A stretch of DNA of 64,000 bases from Pascua guehoae (lineage: Eukaryota; Basidiomycota; Tremellomycetes; Trichosporonales; Trichosporonaceae): contig BCJX01000017.1 in assembly GCA_001600415.1 (NCBI GenBank), positions 220,514 through 284,513 of the forward strand, in the 5' to 3' direction. The position numbers were made by a program, and so were the translations under genes. Below are positions 22,869 through 34,251 of this stretch, piece by piece (position 1 is the stretch's first letter; each line of letters begins with the position of its first letter). Under the pieces are notes generated by a model. The model searched no databases. It had not been told where the DNA came from and saw only the letters and a program-made list of their open reading frames with translations.

Positions 22869-25724
22869 ATGTCGATGTTCGCACTCGAATCGCCGACCTC
22901 GAACGGGTTCACCTTCCCCCCACTGACAAAGATGATCGACTCGTCCGCTTCTACAGATGCGGGAGACGATGACGACGACCTCTCGTACGTTGACAGACGC
23001 AAGTGCATGCGCAATGTAACCTTGCTTGTCGCGCCTGTGCCCTGCTTTCCCTTACTGATTCGAAAGCTTCGAGTCACCCAACGAGGAAGCCGCCTACTAT
23101 CGGGACAAGTACCGCGAGGTACTCGACATTCTTGACGAGACGCGTGCGGAGCTGGGTAAGTTGAAGCGGTTGGCCTTGCATTGGTACCACAGTGGAGCTG
23201 TGTCATCATGCACAGGGTGCTTCCAACGTGCCTCTTAGCCCCGGATCAACACGGCTCACACCAACAGACGAGTTCCAAGTTTCATCGCGCGAACTCGAGC
23301 AGGAGCTCGAGAAAGAACTCGAGGCTACCGAAGCACGACAGACAGAACTACGTGATAAAATCTCACGACTGGAGAGTGAAAAGGAAGAGTTCAAGGTGCG
23401 TGTGTATTGGGGACATGGGCCATTTGGTGGGGGGGAGATGCCGCGATGTTGTGTTTCAGGCAGAGTGATTCTTGTATCCCGATCTCCTGATAAGCCATAC
23501 TGACGTTTGCAGACCAAATTCTTCAACCTGCAAAAGATGCACACGTCTACTGTCACGGCCATGCAGCGCGAGATGGACAACTTGCGCTCTGAACGCGACA
23601 GGACACTCGTGGCACTCCGTGACCTTGAGATGGGAAACGATGAGCTTGAGCGCAGCGAACGGTGCGTTCCGATGGGGCAGAGTCGGTGGCCCCTGTGCCT
23701 CTTGTATCTGTAAACACCGTGTTTCTGCGACTAACCAGCTACAGCGTCGCTCTATCTTCCCTCCTCGACCTAGAGTCCAAATACAACCGTGCCATCGAAG
23801 AAAAGACGCTACTTGAACAGGAGCTCTGTCAGAAGCAAGAGGTCGAGGAAGAGTGCCAGCGAGCAAAGGACGAGCTGCGAGGTGGGTTTCGTCATGCACG
23901 CCCACACCCACAATTTGCTGACCGCCAGATGCGAACAACGAGATTGGCATTCTTCGCGACCAGCTTGCACGCGCTGTCATCCCTACACCACCCCCCTCGA
24001 CTGGTCCCATGTCGCCAATGCCCAAGTCGCACTCGCGCGCGGGCTCGCGTACCGACAGCAGATCACAGGCCGTCTCTCCGACGCCGACCGACCACAGTGT
24101 GCGCTCTGAACGTTCAGTCGACCGTGAGCGCCCTCGTTCTGACCGCTCGACAACGGTCACACCTCGTCAGTTCCGTGGAGCAGGCGCCAGCACGGCCGTA
24201 TCGCCGCGTATCCCGCGGTCAGTATCTGCCGTTGTCTCGCCCAAGCGTCCCGGCTCAGCCGGCACACCCACGTCGGGCATCCCTGCCCTCTCCCGCTCGA
24301 CTACTACGCGCAACCTCGCGTCGGCGACTGCAACGCCGCCAGCGAATGCCGCAGCTCGCCGCCTCCCTCCCGTTCGCCAGACAAAGGCAACCCAACTCCT
24401 TACCAACCTGCAGGCCCGCTTCAAGAGCGCAGACGATAAGATCTCATCCACCATGCCAGACAAGGGCCGGCCACGGCGCCGCGTTGGTGCTGCACCACCG
24501 CCGCTTGGTCCTAAGCGCATCACGGCATCATCTTCCACACCCACAGCGGTTGGGCCCGCGTCGGCATCAGGATCGGCAGTTGGTAATGCGGCGTCACACG
24601 TGCGTGTCGCCGCACTCGCAAAGTCTACAATGAGCACGCCCGCCGTGGACCGCACCAACCGCGACTCGGTCCTGTCGCCCGGGTGGCACATTGTCTCTCC
24701 GTCTGAAGCGAAAGAAACGCCAACTCCCACCATGATGCAGCCGTTTGCTGCGCGTGAACGGGATGACCCTGGGTCTCCTCTGGAACGCTCGACGCGTCAT
24801 GTGCCCCACCGATCGCGCCACCTGCCCCAGCGTCCGAGTATCCCGTCCCCACTTGCCCCTGCACTGGCAAAGTCGACAAAGGGTAGGTACAGGTTAACCT
24901 CGTCGACAATGGCGAGTGCGTCGACGCGCTTTGCAAACGCCACCGCCAACGCAGTCTCGGCGCTCTCATCCGTCTCTTCCGCCTCATCATCCACCACCTC
25001 GCTCCACTCCCAGGGCACTTCTGGCTCGGCCCGTTCCGCCGCCTCTGGCATGTCCGCACCCAACTCAAACCGCACATCTGCCGCCTCGTCGTCGTCTCTT
25101 AAATCCACCACTTCGCGCCCCCCACTCTCAATCTCCACATCGCGCCCGCCGTCACGCGGGCACACGCACTCCCGCTCCGTCTCGCGCACCGGCGCGTTAA
25201 GCCCTACATTCATCCCGGGCCCACCGCGCCGCGCGAGCATCTCATCCTCATCCCTCCTTGACCTTCCTTCCCGCCTCGACCTCGACCTCCCCTCTCCCAC
25301 ATCGGCCGCCTCGACCGTCTCGGGCGTGTCCACTGTCTCAGCCGCGTCTGCAGCGTCTGCATCGTCACGCGCCACATCGCGACCCCCCTCGCGCATCGAT
25401 CCCGACCGCACCTTTACCGAGCGTGACCGAGACCGTGAGCGTGAGCGAGACCGCCCGCGCGGTACCCAAGGGTATGGGCCCCGCGCCAAGGTGTCGTCGT
25501 CGGCCAGCACCGTCTCCGAACCCGGACCCACCAAGCAGCGCGCGCCGCGCCGCAGCTCGCTCGGCGTTGCCGAAATCAACCTGCCTCCCTCGGGCATTCC
25601 AGCACCCGTCAGCTTGCCCCGACAGCTGGTCGGCCGCGCAAACAGCCTTGCGGCGTCGACCTCCAGAGTTCCCCCCGTGCCGCGCATCCCGACGCACCTC
25701 AAGCGCGCAAAGAGCCCCATGTAG
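22869..25724 (+). CDS. nudE: NudE/NDE1-type dynein regulator
   Basis: NudE links Lis1 to cytoplasmic dynein and is needed for nuclear migration and spindle positioning. Six exons (22869-22984, 23067-23155, 23268-23395, 23513-23661, 23745-23881, 23929-25724) give 804 residues. The N-terminal 190 residues form the conserved coiled coil: ESPNEEAAYYRDKYREVLDI, SRELEQELEKELEATEARQ, FFNLQKMHTSTVTAMQREMD, LDLESKYNRAIEEKTLLEQE, and ILRDQLARA. The rest, encoded by one long exon, is Ser/Thr/Pro/Ala/Arg-rich and disordered, with many SP/TP sites for phosphorylation. It is longer than ascomycete NudE proteins because of this tail. The ATG sits in a good context (CACCATG). It is divergent from BRE1 and convergent with the Sae2/CtIP gene, with 264 nt between the two stops. 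Confidence 0.9.
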
Positions 25725-25988
25725 GGTGTGCTGTAAATCGTTGTAGGACGAGGTCATGTGTCCATACCATGCATTGCATAGTTGTGTCGAGAGCGGCCGG
25801 ATTTGTACAACTACGAAACATATGAAACTTTCAACTACGAAACATGCAACGGAATTGCTGGCCTGGTGGGTTAGCGCGTTAGCAGTTTGTGCAAAACCCA
25901 CCATGTACATTCTTCTCCCGAGCCATCTCACACTCGCCCACAGCTGCCCACTACTGCCGCCCCGCGCCTATCTCTAACTGTGTGTACC

Positions 25989-28850
25989 TTACGCCTTACG
26001 GCGCCACTTGCTGTCTCGATGCCTGACGTCAGCTCCATGCAGTAGTCCGACTTACGCAGCCTCGCGCCTAATCTCTGCCTCGCGCTGGGCGACCATCTTG
26101 TCCGCACGCGCATTCACCTCGCGCACCGCCTGCGTATCGGGGAACCCAATCTTCCAGAAATCAGGTGGTGTCGGGGGTTTGCGCCACGTCTCGCGGTGGC
26201 GAGACACACGTCGCTGGTGGTCTTCAATCTCGCGTGTATGCTTGCTTCCGCCCCCACCAGTGTCATTACCAGGGTCCGGGTTGCTCGTGTCGGCCGCGTC
26301 TGATTCGTCGTTCCACACGGGGCCAGTGTTGAAGCGCGGCAACGGTCCGATCGCCTCGTAATACTTTCCAGCGTCAGCACCTGTGTCCAAGCGACAGTAC
26401 TCACGTCCCGGCAGCACTCGCAGTCGCCGCCGTGCATCCCCTTCCTCGCTTCGCGGTTCCGCACGACGTCGTGGTACGCATACGCTGCACCGCCGTTGCG
26501 CGCGGGGTCAATCTCATAGTCGTCCGCCACGCCGCGGTGCCTGCGGTTGTCAGTGGGGGAGCAGTGGGACAGCACACAAGACGTACACGTCCTCGGGGGC
26601 GACGTAGCGTCCCTTGCCCTTGTACGGGGCGTAAATTTCCCTCCGTTCGGTCGTTGAGAGCCGACGTAGCTTGTGGCGCTCTGCCGCGCGTTCTGCAGGG
26701 CTCAGGCCCTCCATCTCCAGAGCAGGACGTTTGGTGCCTTTGGATGTGGGCGTCTGGACGTCGCTAGCGTTCATGCCAGTTGCCGACGCGGCTGTGCGTT
26801 CAAGTGCTCGCCGGCGGAGTAAGCTCGAGCCCTCGGCCTTGCTAGTACTCGTGGTGACACTTGTACCAATGCGGTCGCGCACCAGCGGCTTCTTGATCGT
26901 GCTTGCAACTGGAGTCGTGGGCTCGTCATCGTCCGAACCAAACGAGTCACGGTTCCACCGTTTCGCCGAAGTGGACGCCGGTGTCGATTTGGACGGCTTG
27001 CTCGACGCCCCGAGCCACGGCGTTACGCGAGATGGGACGCGGGTTAACCGCTTAGCCGTATCAGAGGGGGTATGCACAGCAATGGGAGTTGAGTGCTTCT
27101 CTGGACTGTGGTTCCGAGATCCTTGAGCTTGTCGAGAAGGAGTAATGGCGTTTGGTTCAGCAACCTCGCTGTCGGCGCTGTCGCTGGTGCGTGCTGGGCG
27201 TGGCCGAGTGGATTCAGGTTGAGCCGAAGGAGGCGACTGAGCTTGGACGGGTGCCGCTGGTTCAGCTGGAGGTAGGGATGGATGTTGAGCTGGCAGTGCG
27301 TTCAGTTCTTGTGCAGGGGGGGCAACAGATTCTGGAACAGGCTGGACGCCGGGTAAAGGCGCAGCTGCTGGGTTTGACGGTTGCTTCTGTGGTGCGTCCG
27401 CATCTTCCATCCCAGGGTCAACCGCGATGCCAACACCTGCCTCTTGTGAAGCGATACTCGACGGCGCTCCACTCGCTCGTGGTGTGCTGTCCCTACTCCC
27501 ATTCGCACTAGCACTCGCTCTCTCTTCGGCGGCCCGCTTTTCGCGCTTCTTCTGCTTGATTTCTCGCCTTGCCATCTCGACCGCACGGTACTCCTTCCAA
27601 TGCTTGACATCCGACGCGTACTTTGTACGCAGTCGATCATACGCAGTCTTGAGAGCGCGGTGCTGGCTCTCCAAGTGGGCGTAGCGTTTCGGAAGGGAAC
27701 CTGGCGAAACTGGCCCAGTGCCGGGGGGAGAAAACGGGTTGGCTGTTGATGGCGGTTTAGTCGGCGTGCAGGGAGCATTCGACGAGACCCGTTGAAGCGC
27801 GCGTGATGGGCTGCTATGAGCTAACATCCTGAAACAGCTTAGCTCACCTTCTGGGCTGCACCAGGGTGGTGGTGCCCTCCGCTCCACCTTTGTCGCCCGC
27901 CGGTATGCTCTTCGCAGCGTTGGCGGACTTGAGCTGCTCCTCAGTCGACCTCAGGCGCTCGCGCAGCTGGTCGCGGTCGTCCTTGGCAGCCTTGAAGTGA
28001 AGTGCATCCTCGCGGGCGAGCTGCAGCTGATACTCGAGCTCTTCGGCGCGCTTATCAGCCTCGGCCCGCATCCTCGTCTCGCGGGAGAGGGAGTGACGCT
28101 GGTCGCGAAAGTCGCTCTTCTGGCGGTCCAGGTCGGCCTTGAGCACGGCCGCGTCGTGCTCGTGGGAGCAGTACGGACCTTCCTCGCAGGCCATGCCAGC
28201 CTTGCCTGCCCTGCCTTCTTCGGCCGCATTCTTCCCTTCCCGCACCTTCCTCTCGAGGACGCCAATGCGCGCACGCAGTGCCTGTGACATGGCCTGCTCG
28301 GCCTCAATCTCCCCGCGATACTCGCTCTCGGCGTCCGTGAGTCGCCGCTCCAGCTCGCGCACCTTCTCCGTCGCAAACCACAGCCGGCGCGTGAGCTTGC
28401 CTTGCTCGTCTAACTTTGCGCTCGCGAGCCCGTCCGCGTCGCGCCAGAATCGCTCGTCCTCGCGTAATGCCGAGTACTCGATCTGGAGCGAGTCGCGTTC
28501 GGCCCGCAGACGCTCGACGTCGGCGAGGAGCGACGCGCGCGACTGGCCCTCGGCGGCAATTTCGGCGTGAAGCGCCGTCCGTTCCTGCTTGAGGGCCGTG
28601 CATTGCGCCTTGAGCCGTGAGATGTCAGACGTGAATTGCGTAATCTGGAGTGGGTTAGGTGTGAGTGGTGGTGGGCGGCATGAGGCATACCTGCTGCAAA
28701 ACGCCTGCACGTCAGTTGAGGGAAGAGCCGAACGGGTCCCTTGAACTGACCTTGGAGACCAGCTCCTGCGCGGTCAAGCGTCGTTGTGAGGCTTTCTTCC
28801 TGTTGAGAGGGAGGGGGAGGCGAACTATTGTCGCTATAAGCGCTCTCCAT
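25989..28850 (-). CDS. Sae2/CtIP/Ctp1 DNA-end resection factor
   Basis: This family activates the Mre11 complex to process DNA double-strand ends for recombination. Proposed exons: 28850-28751, 28704-28691 (14 nt), 28644-27848, about 27810-26587, 26540-26405, 26363-26056, 26022-25989, about 870 residues. After a Ser/Pro-rich start, exon 3 encodes coiled coil (ITQFTSDISRLKAQCTALKQ), the oligomerisation part. The middle is disordered. The C-terminal domain is diagnostic: GDCECCRD-YYEAIGPLP, then VSRHRETWRKPPTPPDFWKI and GFPDTQAVREVNARA. A last 33-nt intron (GTAAGT...GCTGACGTCAG) overlaps an in-frame TAA; splicing adds HRDSKWRRKA, matching the basic ends of the family, whereas retention stops at 26052. 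The exon 3/4 junction is uncertain: acceptors giving introns of 19, 34 or 37 nt all keep phase. Confidence 0.9.
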
Positions 28851-29253
28851 TGTGTCTAGTTGTTGTGTGCGGGCGCATGTGTTGTTGTTGTTGTTGGATG
28901 TGTGTGAGTTTGTTCGGGATGACGAAAGGGGAGGGAAACGATACGAAATCCAAAACGCGGAATGGAGCCGATGGTGGCAACAACATGACCGAAGTCAGAC
29001 GCGTCAACTGCCCCGACAGATTCCAAAACCCTTAATTCGGCCTGCAATTAATCCCACGTGCCTAGTGTACACTTTGCATGCCTATCATTCCGAGTTGGCT
29101 GATGACAACAACAAGCATCAACAATCGTCACCACCATTCTGGCTTTTGGACAACAATTTCTGTTGACACTTGAACAAACCTCATCCCCGCCCACCATTTT
29201 ACAGTAACCCCGCCTATTACTCTGCGTACCCTGTTTTGACCACCACGCCCACG
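28851..29253. promoter_or_regulatory. Divergent promoter region, Sae2/CtIP and Mis14-like
   Basis: The 403 nt between two head-to-head start codons hold no supported gene. A (TTG)n run lies at about 28880-28893. Confidence 0.55.
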
Positions 29254-30272
29254 ATGGAAGCCGAGCTCTTCCCACGAATCACCGTCGACCACCAGTCCGA
29301 CTGGTACCGAGTCCAGACCAACGCCAACGACGCGCTCGCCGCGGCTGTCGAGGAGCAGCTGGCCGCGCTGCCGGGGGGCAGCAGCGGAGACGAAGCCAAG
29401 CGGGTACGGCCGATGCTCGAGGCGCGCATAAAGGACATTCGCGAGCGCATGTGGGAGATGATGAAACCCAACTTGCGCGTCAACGGGTTCAACTATGAGG
29501 ACTTTGTCGAGAGTGAGTGGGCTGTGGTGGAGTTGTGAGGGTACAAGTGTAGCGGATGCGGCCAAGCAGAGCTTTGAACCCCACTGTGGAATCTACAAAC
29601 TGCAATCCCTAACCTACCACCTACTTATCGACCCCAAGCAGCCCACACACGACTAACACCCAGCCACCGAGCAGTTCGACGAAGCGCTCGACCGCTCCCT
29701 CTGGGCGCTCAACGACGAACGCGTCGGTGCGGAAAGTACAGTCGTCGAGAAACGCCGCTTCAAGCCTGGCGAGATTGCAAACTGCTACGACGACCTGGAA
29801 GAGCGGCGCGATGCGGCCATGTGGAATATCAGCGCAAAGGACGAGGCGGCCGAGCGCGAGGCGGCAGCTTGTGAGTCGGGAGGGGGGGTGTCGATATAGC
29901 AGCTGGGGTCTGACGGCCGCGGTGACTGTCTTGGTGATGTGGCGTTGGCATGGTGTTGTGTTGTTGGCGTGTCATGTCCTCTGCGCTCCTTGAACCATGT
30001 CATCACCGCACCATAACGACCATTACGACACAAATGCTGACAACCCAGCGGCCAAGACGGTCGACCCGTCGTCGATTCCCAAACCACCCCGCCACGACGA
30101 GGTGCAGGCTACATTTGCAGACGTCGTCTCGGACCTCGGAAGTCTCGTGGCTGTGAGTCTAGCTGATAGAATGAGCGTGAAGTAGCTGACACACCAGGCG
30201 GCGCCCGAGCAGCGCAAGAGAGCCGAGAGGGTGCATGTTGTCCAGGAGGAGTTGGCAAGTATGCCATTGTAG
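29254..30272 (+). CDS. Mis14/Nsl1-like kinetochore protein
   Basis: Mis14/Nsl1 is a subunit of the MIND/Mis12 complex that joins the inner kinetochore to the Ndc80 complex. Exons 29254-29512, 29664-29870, 30049-30152 and 30198-30272 (about 215 residues, stop in the unspliced reading EELASMPL). The family signs are weak but consistent: short size, helical N-terminal half (ALAAAVEEQLAALPG, IKDIRERMWEMMKPNLRVNG, NYEDFVE), and the block FDEALDRSLWALNDERVGAE followed by VEKRRFKPGEIANCYDDLEE, resembling the Mis14 pattern of a WAL motif then an R-R-x-x-P motif. A possible donor (GTATGC) at 30259 could replace the short tail by another exon, which I could not decide. Other coiled-coil families are possible. 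Confidence 0.65.
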
Positions 30273-30628
30273 ACTGGCTGGCAAGTCGGAAACGAAACAC
30301 TCGACGCTGGACTCGGGACTCTGGATCCTGTACTCTGGGACCAGAATCTGCGGCTAGCCACTGGTTGTACCGACAGACAAGCCAAGGTTCGACCTCGACA
30401 GCCCGACCTTCGCTCATCAAGTACCCCGCCGCGTCACCCACCCCGGTGCCACCTGCCAGAGACTGCACGACCGCGCGACCCACCGCAGCCAACACTACCT
30501 CCACTGTACCATACGCCCCCCAATAATGTAGAATAGCACGCACGAGGCGACAATGTAAGATGCATGGGTATAGACAATGCGGGGAATAGTCACAGCGGAG
30601 GCGGATGTACACAGTGGTAGTCGACGAG
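30273..30628. other. Convergent intergenic region, no gene seen
   Basis: Between the 3' ends of the Mis14-like and THOC5-like genes. It may contain an alternative last exon of the Mis14-like gene after an acceptor near 30380. Nothing else is recognised. Confidence 0.45.
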
Positions 30629-31980
30629 TTAAGAGGAGGCAGCTGGCGCCGAGGGCACCTTTGCGACATCCTTGATCTTGGACGTCATGGCGTTTGTCGT
30701 CTGGGCATGTTAGCTCTCACATTCTCCCATTCGTGTACTCGGGTCCACATGCCCGGGCCAAACGTCTGCCTGGGCGAGGCTCGCACTCTCTGCGTCGAGC
30801 CGTGTCGCCAAGACAACACGACGTCGCGGCCGCGCCCACTTGTCACACCCCAGTTAGTACCAACCTTTGCAAAGTCGGAGAGCCACACGTCGACGGCATC
30901 AAACTTGGCCTTTGCCTCGCGGCGCGCGCGGACGAGCCCGTCGCGCTCGCGGGTGAGCGCCGCCACGCGCTCTTCGTGCTCGGTAATGGCGGCGAGCTCG
31001 GCCTCGAGGCGCGCAATGATGAGCGCGTACTCGCGTGTATCTGAGCCCTCGGCGGCTGGGTGTTAGCGGGTCAGTCGGGGTAGTCTGTGACATGTGTTGA
31101 TGGGATGTAGCGGTGTACTCGAGGTGTATGTCGAGCGGAGGTGTATGTGGGATGGTGAGAGTCAAGTAATGAACAAGAAAGCGAGCCAGCTACCAAGGTA
31201 TATCGTGGACCGGGGGATGGGATTAGAGGCACGACTTACGCAACGACGCAAGCACCTCGGGACTTGCACTTGCCAGAAAGGCGTCCTCGCTCGGCAGGTC
31301 CATTGTCTCGTACATTGGCCTGGTGTGAGTTGTCGTCCGGGATTCTTCTTGCTCATCCACTCTTGCCCCCTGTTCGCTACTTGGAGGAACACCCAGGGCC
31401 GTCCCTCGGTGCTCGTCAACAGCATCTGCCCTCTGCACCTGTCCCGCATATCGGGTGCCAACTGCACGCCCCAATTGTCCCATTATCACCTGCGCCCAGC
31501 CGCACTTATCCTCTCTCCCTCCCCCTGTCCCTCCCCCCTCCCCACTGNNNNNNNNNNNNNNNNNNNNNNNNNNNNNNNNNNNNNNNNNNNNNNNNNNNNN
31601 NNNNNNNNNNNNNNNNCCCCCCCGACCCACCCCGGTTACACTCACTCATACTCCATACAAATCGCCATCTCCTCCCTCACCCTCGCCAGCTCATACTCGA
31701 CCGTCCGCAGCCCCACATCCGCGCCGTCCAGCTCGGCCCGCGCCTCTGCGGCCCCCACGCGCGCCGCGTTGACGAGCACCTGGGCGCTCCGCGTCGCCGA
31801 GCGCATGTTGGCCGTGAGGACCGGCAGCGGGCGGTCGACATCGGCCTTCTCGGCGAGGTTGGCCGTGAGCGCAGCGACGAGCGGGGCCAGGCCCGTGGGC
31901 GCGCGCGGGAGGCGGTCGGGGAGCGGGAGGAGGAGTAATGGGTCGAGCGGGGAGGCGTCGGCAATTGTCTTTGGGAGCAT
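30629..31980 (-). CDS. THOC5-like THO complex subunit (compact form)
   Basis: THO couples transcription elongation with mRNA packaging and export. Four exons (31980-31646, 31319-31240, 31055-30865, 30700-30629) give 225 residues. The order of motifs follows the THOC5/FimP family: helix with SAQVLVNAARVGAAEARAEL, then LRTVEYELARVREEMAICMEYE, the acidic patch MDLPSEDAFLASASPEVLASL, the REYALIIARLEAELAAITEH helix, and RERDGLVRARREAKAKFDAV. Metazoan THOC5 has an additional large C-terminal part absent here; the fungal protein corresponds to its coiled-coil region. It ends MTSKIKDVAKVPSAPAASS. Intron 1 (31645-31320) contains the assembly gap at 31548-31616, so an extra exon there cannot be excluded. 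The assignment rests on motif order only. Confidence 0.65.
31548..31616. other. Assembly gap (69 N)
   Basis: A run of N flanked by C-rich sequence (CCTCCCCACTG on the left, CCCCCCC on the right) inside intron 1 of the THOC5-like gene. A homopolymer or simple repeat that sequencing did not cross is the likely cause. Confidence 0.95.
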
Positions 31981-32348
31981 CGTGGTTAGTTGGGGTGATG
32001 TAGATGTGGTGATGGACAGGATGGTTGCGGTGGTTGTGACGATATCGTGCAGGTAGGCAGATGTTGTCACCGACAATGGGCGAGATGAGCGGAAGCAAAT
32101 TTCGGACGGAAAAGTCGCCTGCATCCAGTCTGGTGGTCAATGTTCGAGCTTCTTACCGTCCAGCTCGACTCTCAACTCCCTTGCCTTGCCTCGCTTTGCA
32201 GCCACACGTCCTCCCGCACGCCGACGGACTCGGACACGGACACGGGTACAGAACAGACCGCACCGAACGCGATCCCGCCGTCCCCCATCCCACGAACCTT
32301 TCTCCCCCCCTCCCCCCCCCCCGACGCCCCCTCGTACGCTCGCCCGCG
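31981..32348. promoter_or_regulatory. Divergent promoter region, THOC5-like / mL43
   Basis: The 368 nt separate two head-to-head starts. It contains C-rich stretches at 32296-32332 immediately before the mL43 start. No coding sequence is supported here. Confidence 0.55.
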
Positions 32349-33624
32349 ATGCCCCGCCTCAACCTCACGACGCTCACCAAGCTGCCGCGCTCGCTGCCCG
32401 TGCCCGGGTACCAGCACTTTTTGACGCCGCTGCGCAAGCTCATCTTTGACTATGACGGCGCCAACCCGTCGCAGGAGGGTGTGCGGTGAGTGTCGAGACG
32501 AGGGTAATGACGGAAGGGGTTGGGGACGGCTTGCGTCGCGCAAGGGGAAGAGATGCTGCTGCTTGGAGCACCTGGAGAAAGCTGGCACTTGCCCAGAGGA
32601 GCGGCGGGGGCTAGATGTGGTCGTGATTATTACTCGGTCCTTGGTATACTTGGGTCTTGGGGTTGGTGGCCCGGCGACAAAGTGTGCTCGCAGAACAACT
32701 ACAGGCCGCCCACGCATCCCACCCTCCGCTCCCTCTCGTACTCCCCACCCTCTCGTACTCCCCACATGCTAATACCAGGCAATACATCGCCAAGCCCCTC
32801 CTCGACATGGCGCGCGAGAACCCCGACGTCCAGGTTGTGGTGCGCAAGCTGCGCCGTGGAAAGGCCGCCGTGATCCGGGGACACTACGGTGAGTGCTACC
32901 AGGATCTTGGGCGCCGTCCTCGTGCGGCGGGCATGTTTGGAGTGTGGGGCAGGAGAAGTGAAGCGGCAGGAGGAGTGAAGCGGCAGGACCTCGTAGCGGG
33001 CAAGTGTAGCGGGCCACCGCGTTGTCGGCGGAGGAGTGGAAGGGCGGAAGATGGTGACTACGGAGGGGAAGGAGTGACGTATCGGAGCAGCAACGTTGGG
33101 CGAAGACTTCTGCCTCACTCCTTTCCCAAGGTTGTGCGACAGTACGAGGAGTATGAGGAATTGGCAGAGGTTGTAAAACGAAAGATGTGGAACCGAACGT
33201 GAAGCGGACCAAGGCGACGAGACACCAGGTATGGAGCGGAAGCGTCGCTGTGCTGCTGCGTGCCGTCTTGTGCCCTCCTAGACCTCCTCCCTTGCCCCTC
33301 ACACCTTATCCCTCCTACCTTGTCCCTCTGACTTTGCCCTCCTACCTCGCCCCTCACCCCTTGCCCTCGTCTCTCCCAACTTCCCCCCCCCCACCCCAAC
33401 CCCCGCTAACCCCAGTCAACGGCCGCGACAAGGTCATCTGCGTCAACGGCCTCGCGACCGAACAGGTCGGCAAAAAAGTAGACCTCCTCCTGAACGCCTC
33501 GGGCGCAAAGCTCAAGAACCTCAAGAACGCCACCCTCGAGCCCGGACCGGGCAACGAGGCCGCGCGTGGTGTGTGGAGCGCGCTGCACGACGCTGCAAAG
33601 CCCGGAGGCGGTTACAGGATATAA
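32349..33624 (+). CDS. Mitochondrial large ribosomal subunit protein mL43 (MRPL51 type)
   Basis: A structural protein of the mitochondrial large subunit with the thioredoxin-like L51/S25/CI-B8 fold. Exons 32349-32485, 32779-32888 and 33416-33624 join in phase to 151 residues, the usual size. Conserved pattern: LTPLRKLIFDYDGANPSQEG, YIAKPLLDMARENPDVQVVV, RKLRRGKAAVIRGHYVNGRD, KVICVNGLATEQVGKKVDLL, ending PGGGYRI. The N-terminus is basic and lacks acidic residues up to the conserved core (MPRLNLTTLTKLPRSLPVPG), in keeping with mitochondrial import. Intron 2 is 527 nt, far longer than most here, and includes pyrimidine-rich tandem CCTACCTTGCCCCTC-like blocks. Confidence 0.92.
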
Positions 33625-34251
33625 GTGGAGGTGCCGGGGAGGGGAGCCGCCGAGGAGGGCCGAGGAGGGGGCGGAGGTGAGGGGGAGGGGGAGGGGTAGA
33701 AGGGCGTAGAGTGGAGGACGCGCATAGAGGACGAAACTTGCATGCACCACTTCCAAGCGTGAATTGAGCGGGGCGGGTGGTTTGGCTTGTCCGTGGGCGT
33801 TGGTTGTGGCAGGTATGGCTTTGTTAAGGTTGAGGCGAGGCTGGGGCGGTGTTGACGCTGACGACGTTTATACGTGGGCTTGTTGGGGTTTATGGAGAGG
33901 CTGGAACCGTTTTTTCGGTTGCATGATTGGGGATTGCAGCTGGATGTAGACGAGCGCGACAGTGCTATGTGGTCAACCATCATGGCTGATGAGGTATGAA
34001 GAGAGACTGAGCCACTGCGTGGCCAGTTGCGGGGCTCGTGTCGGACTGGTCAGGCGGACAGCGGGCAGGCGCCAGGGCGCCGGGAACAGTACAAGTGTTC
34101 TGCTATAAAGGTGTGCCGTGGCTACAAGCACAGGCGACAAGGTCAGTAGACAACAGTCAGAAAACACAAGCCGCGTCGAGGACCAGCCACCCGCAGCACT
34201 TGTCCAAGTGTACCACTGCACTTGTCTCATCTATCCATATCACTCTATGAC
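33625..34251. other. Convergent intergenic region, no gene seen
   Basis: Lies between the 3' ends of mL43 and the HAD phosphatase gene. A GAGGGGGAGGGG run at about 33670-33705 and G-rich sequence near 33890 are the only structure noticed. Confidence 0.5.
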
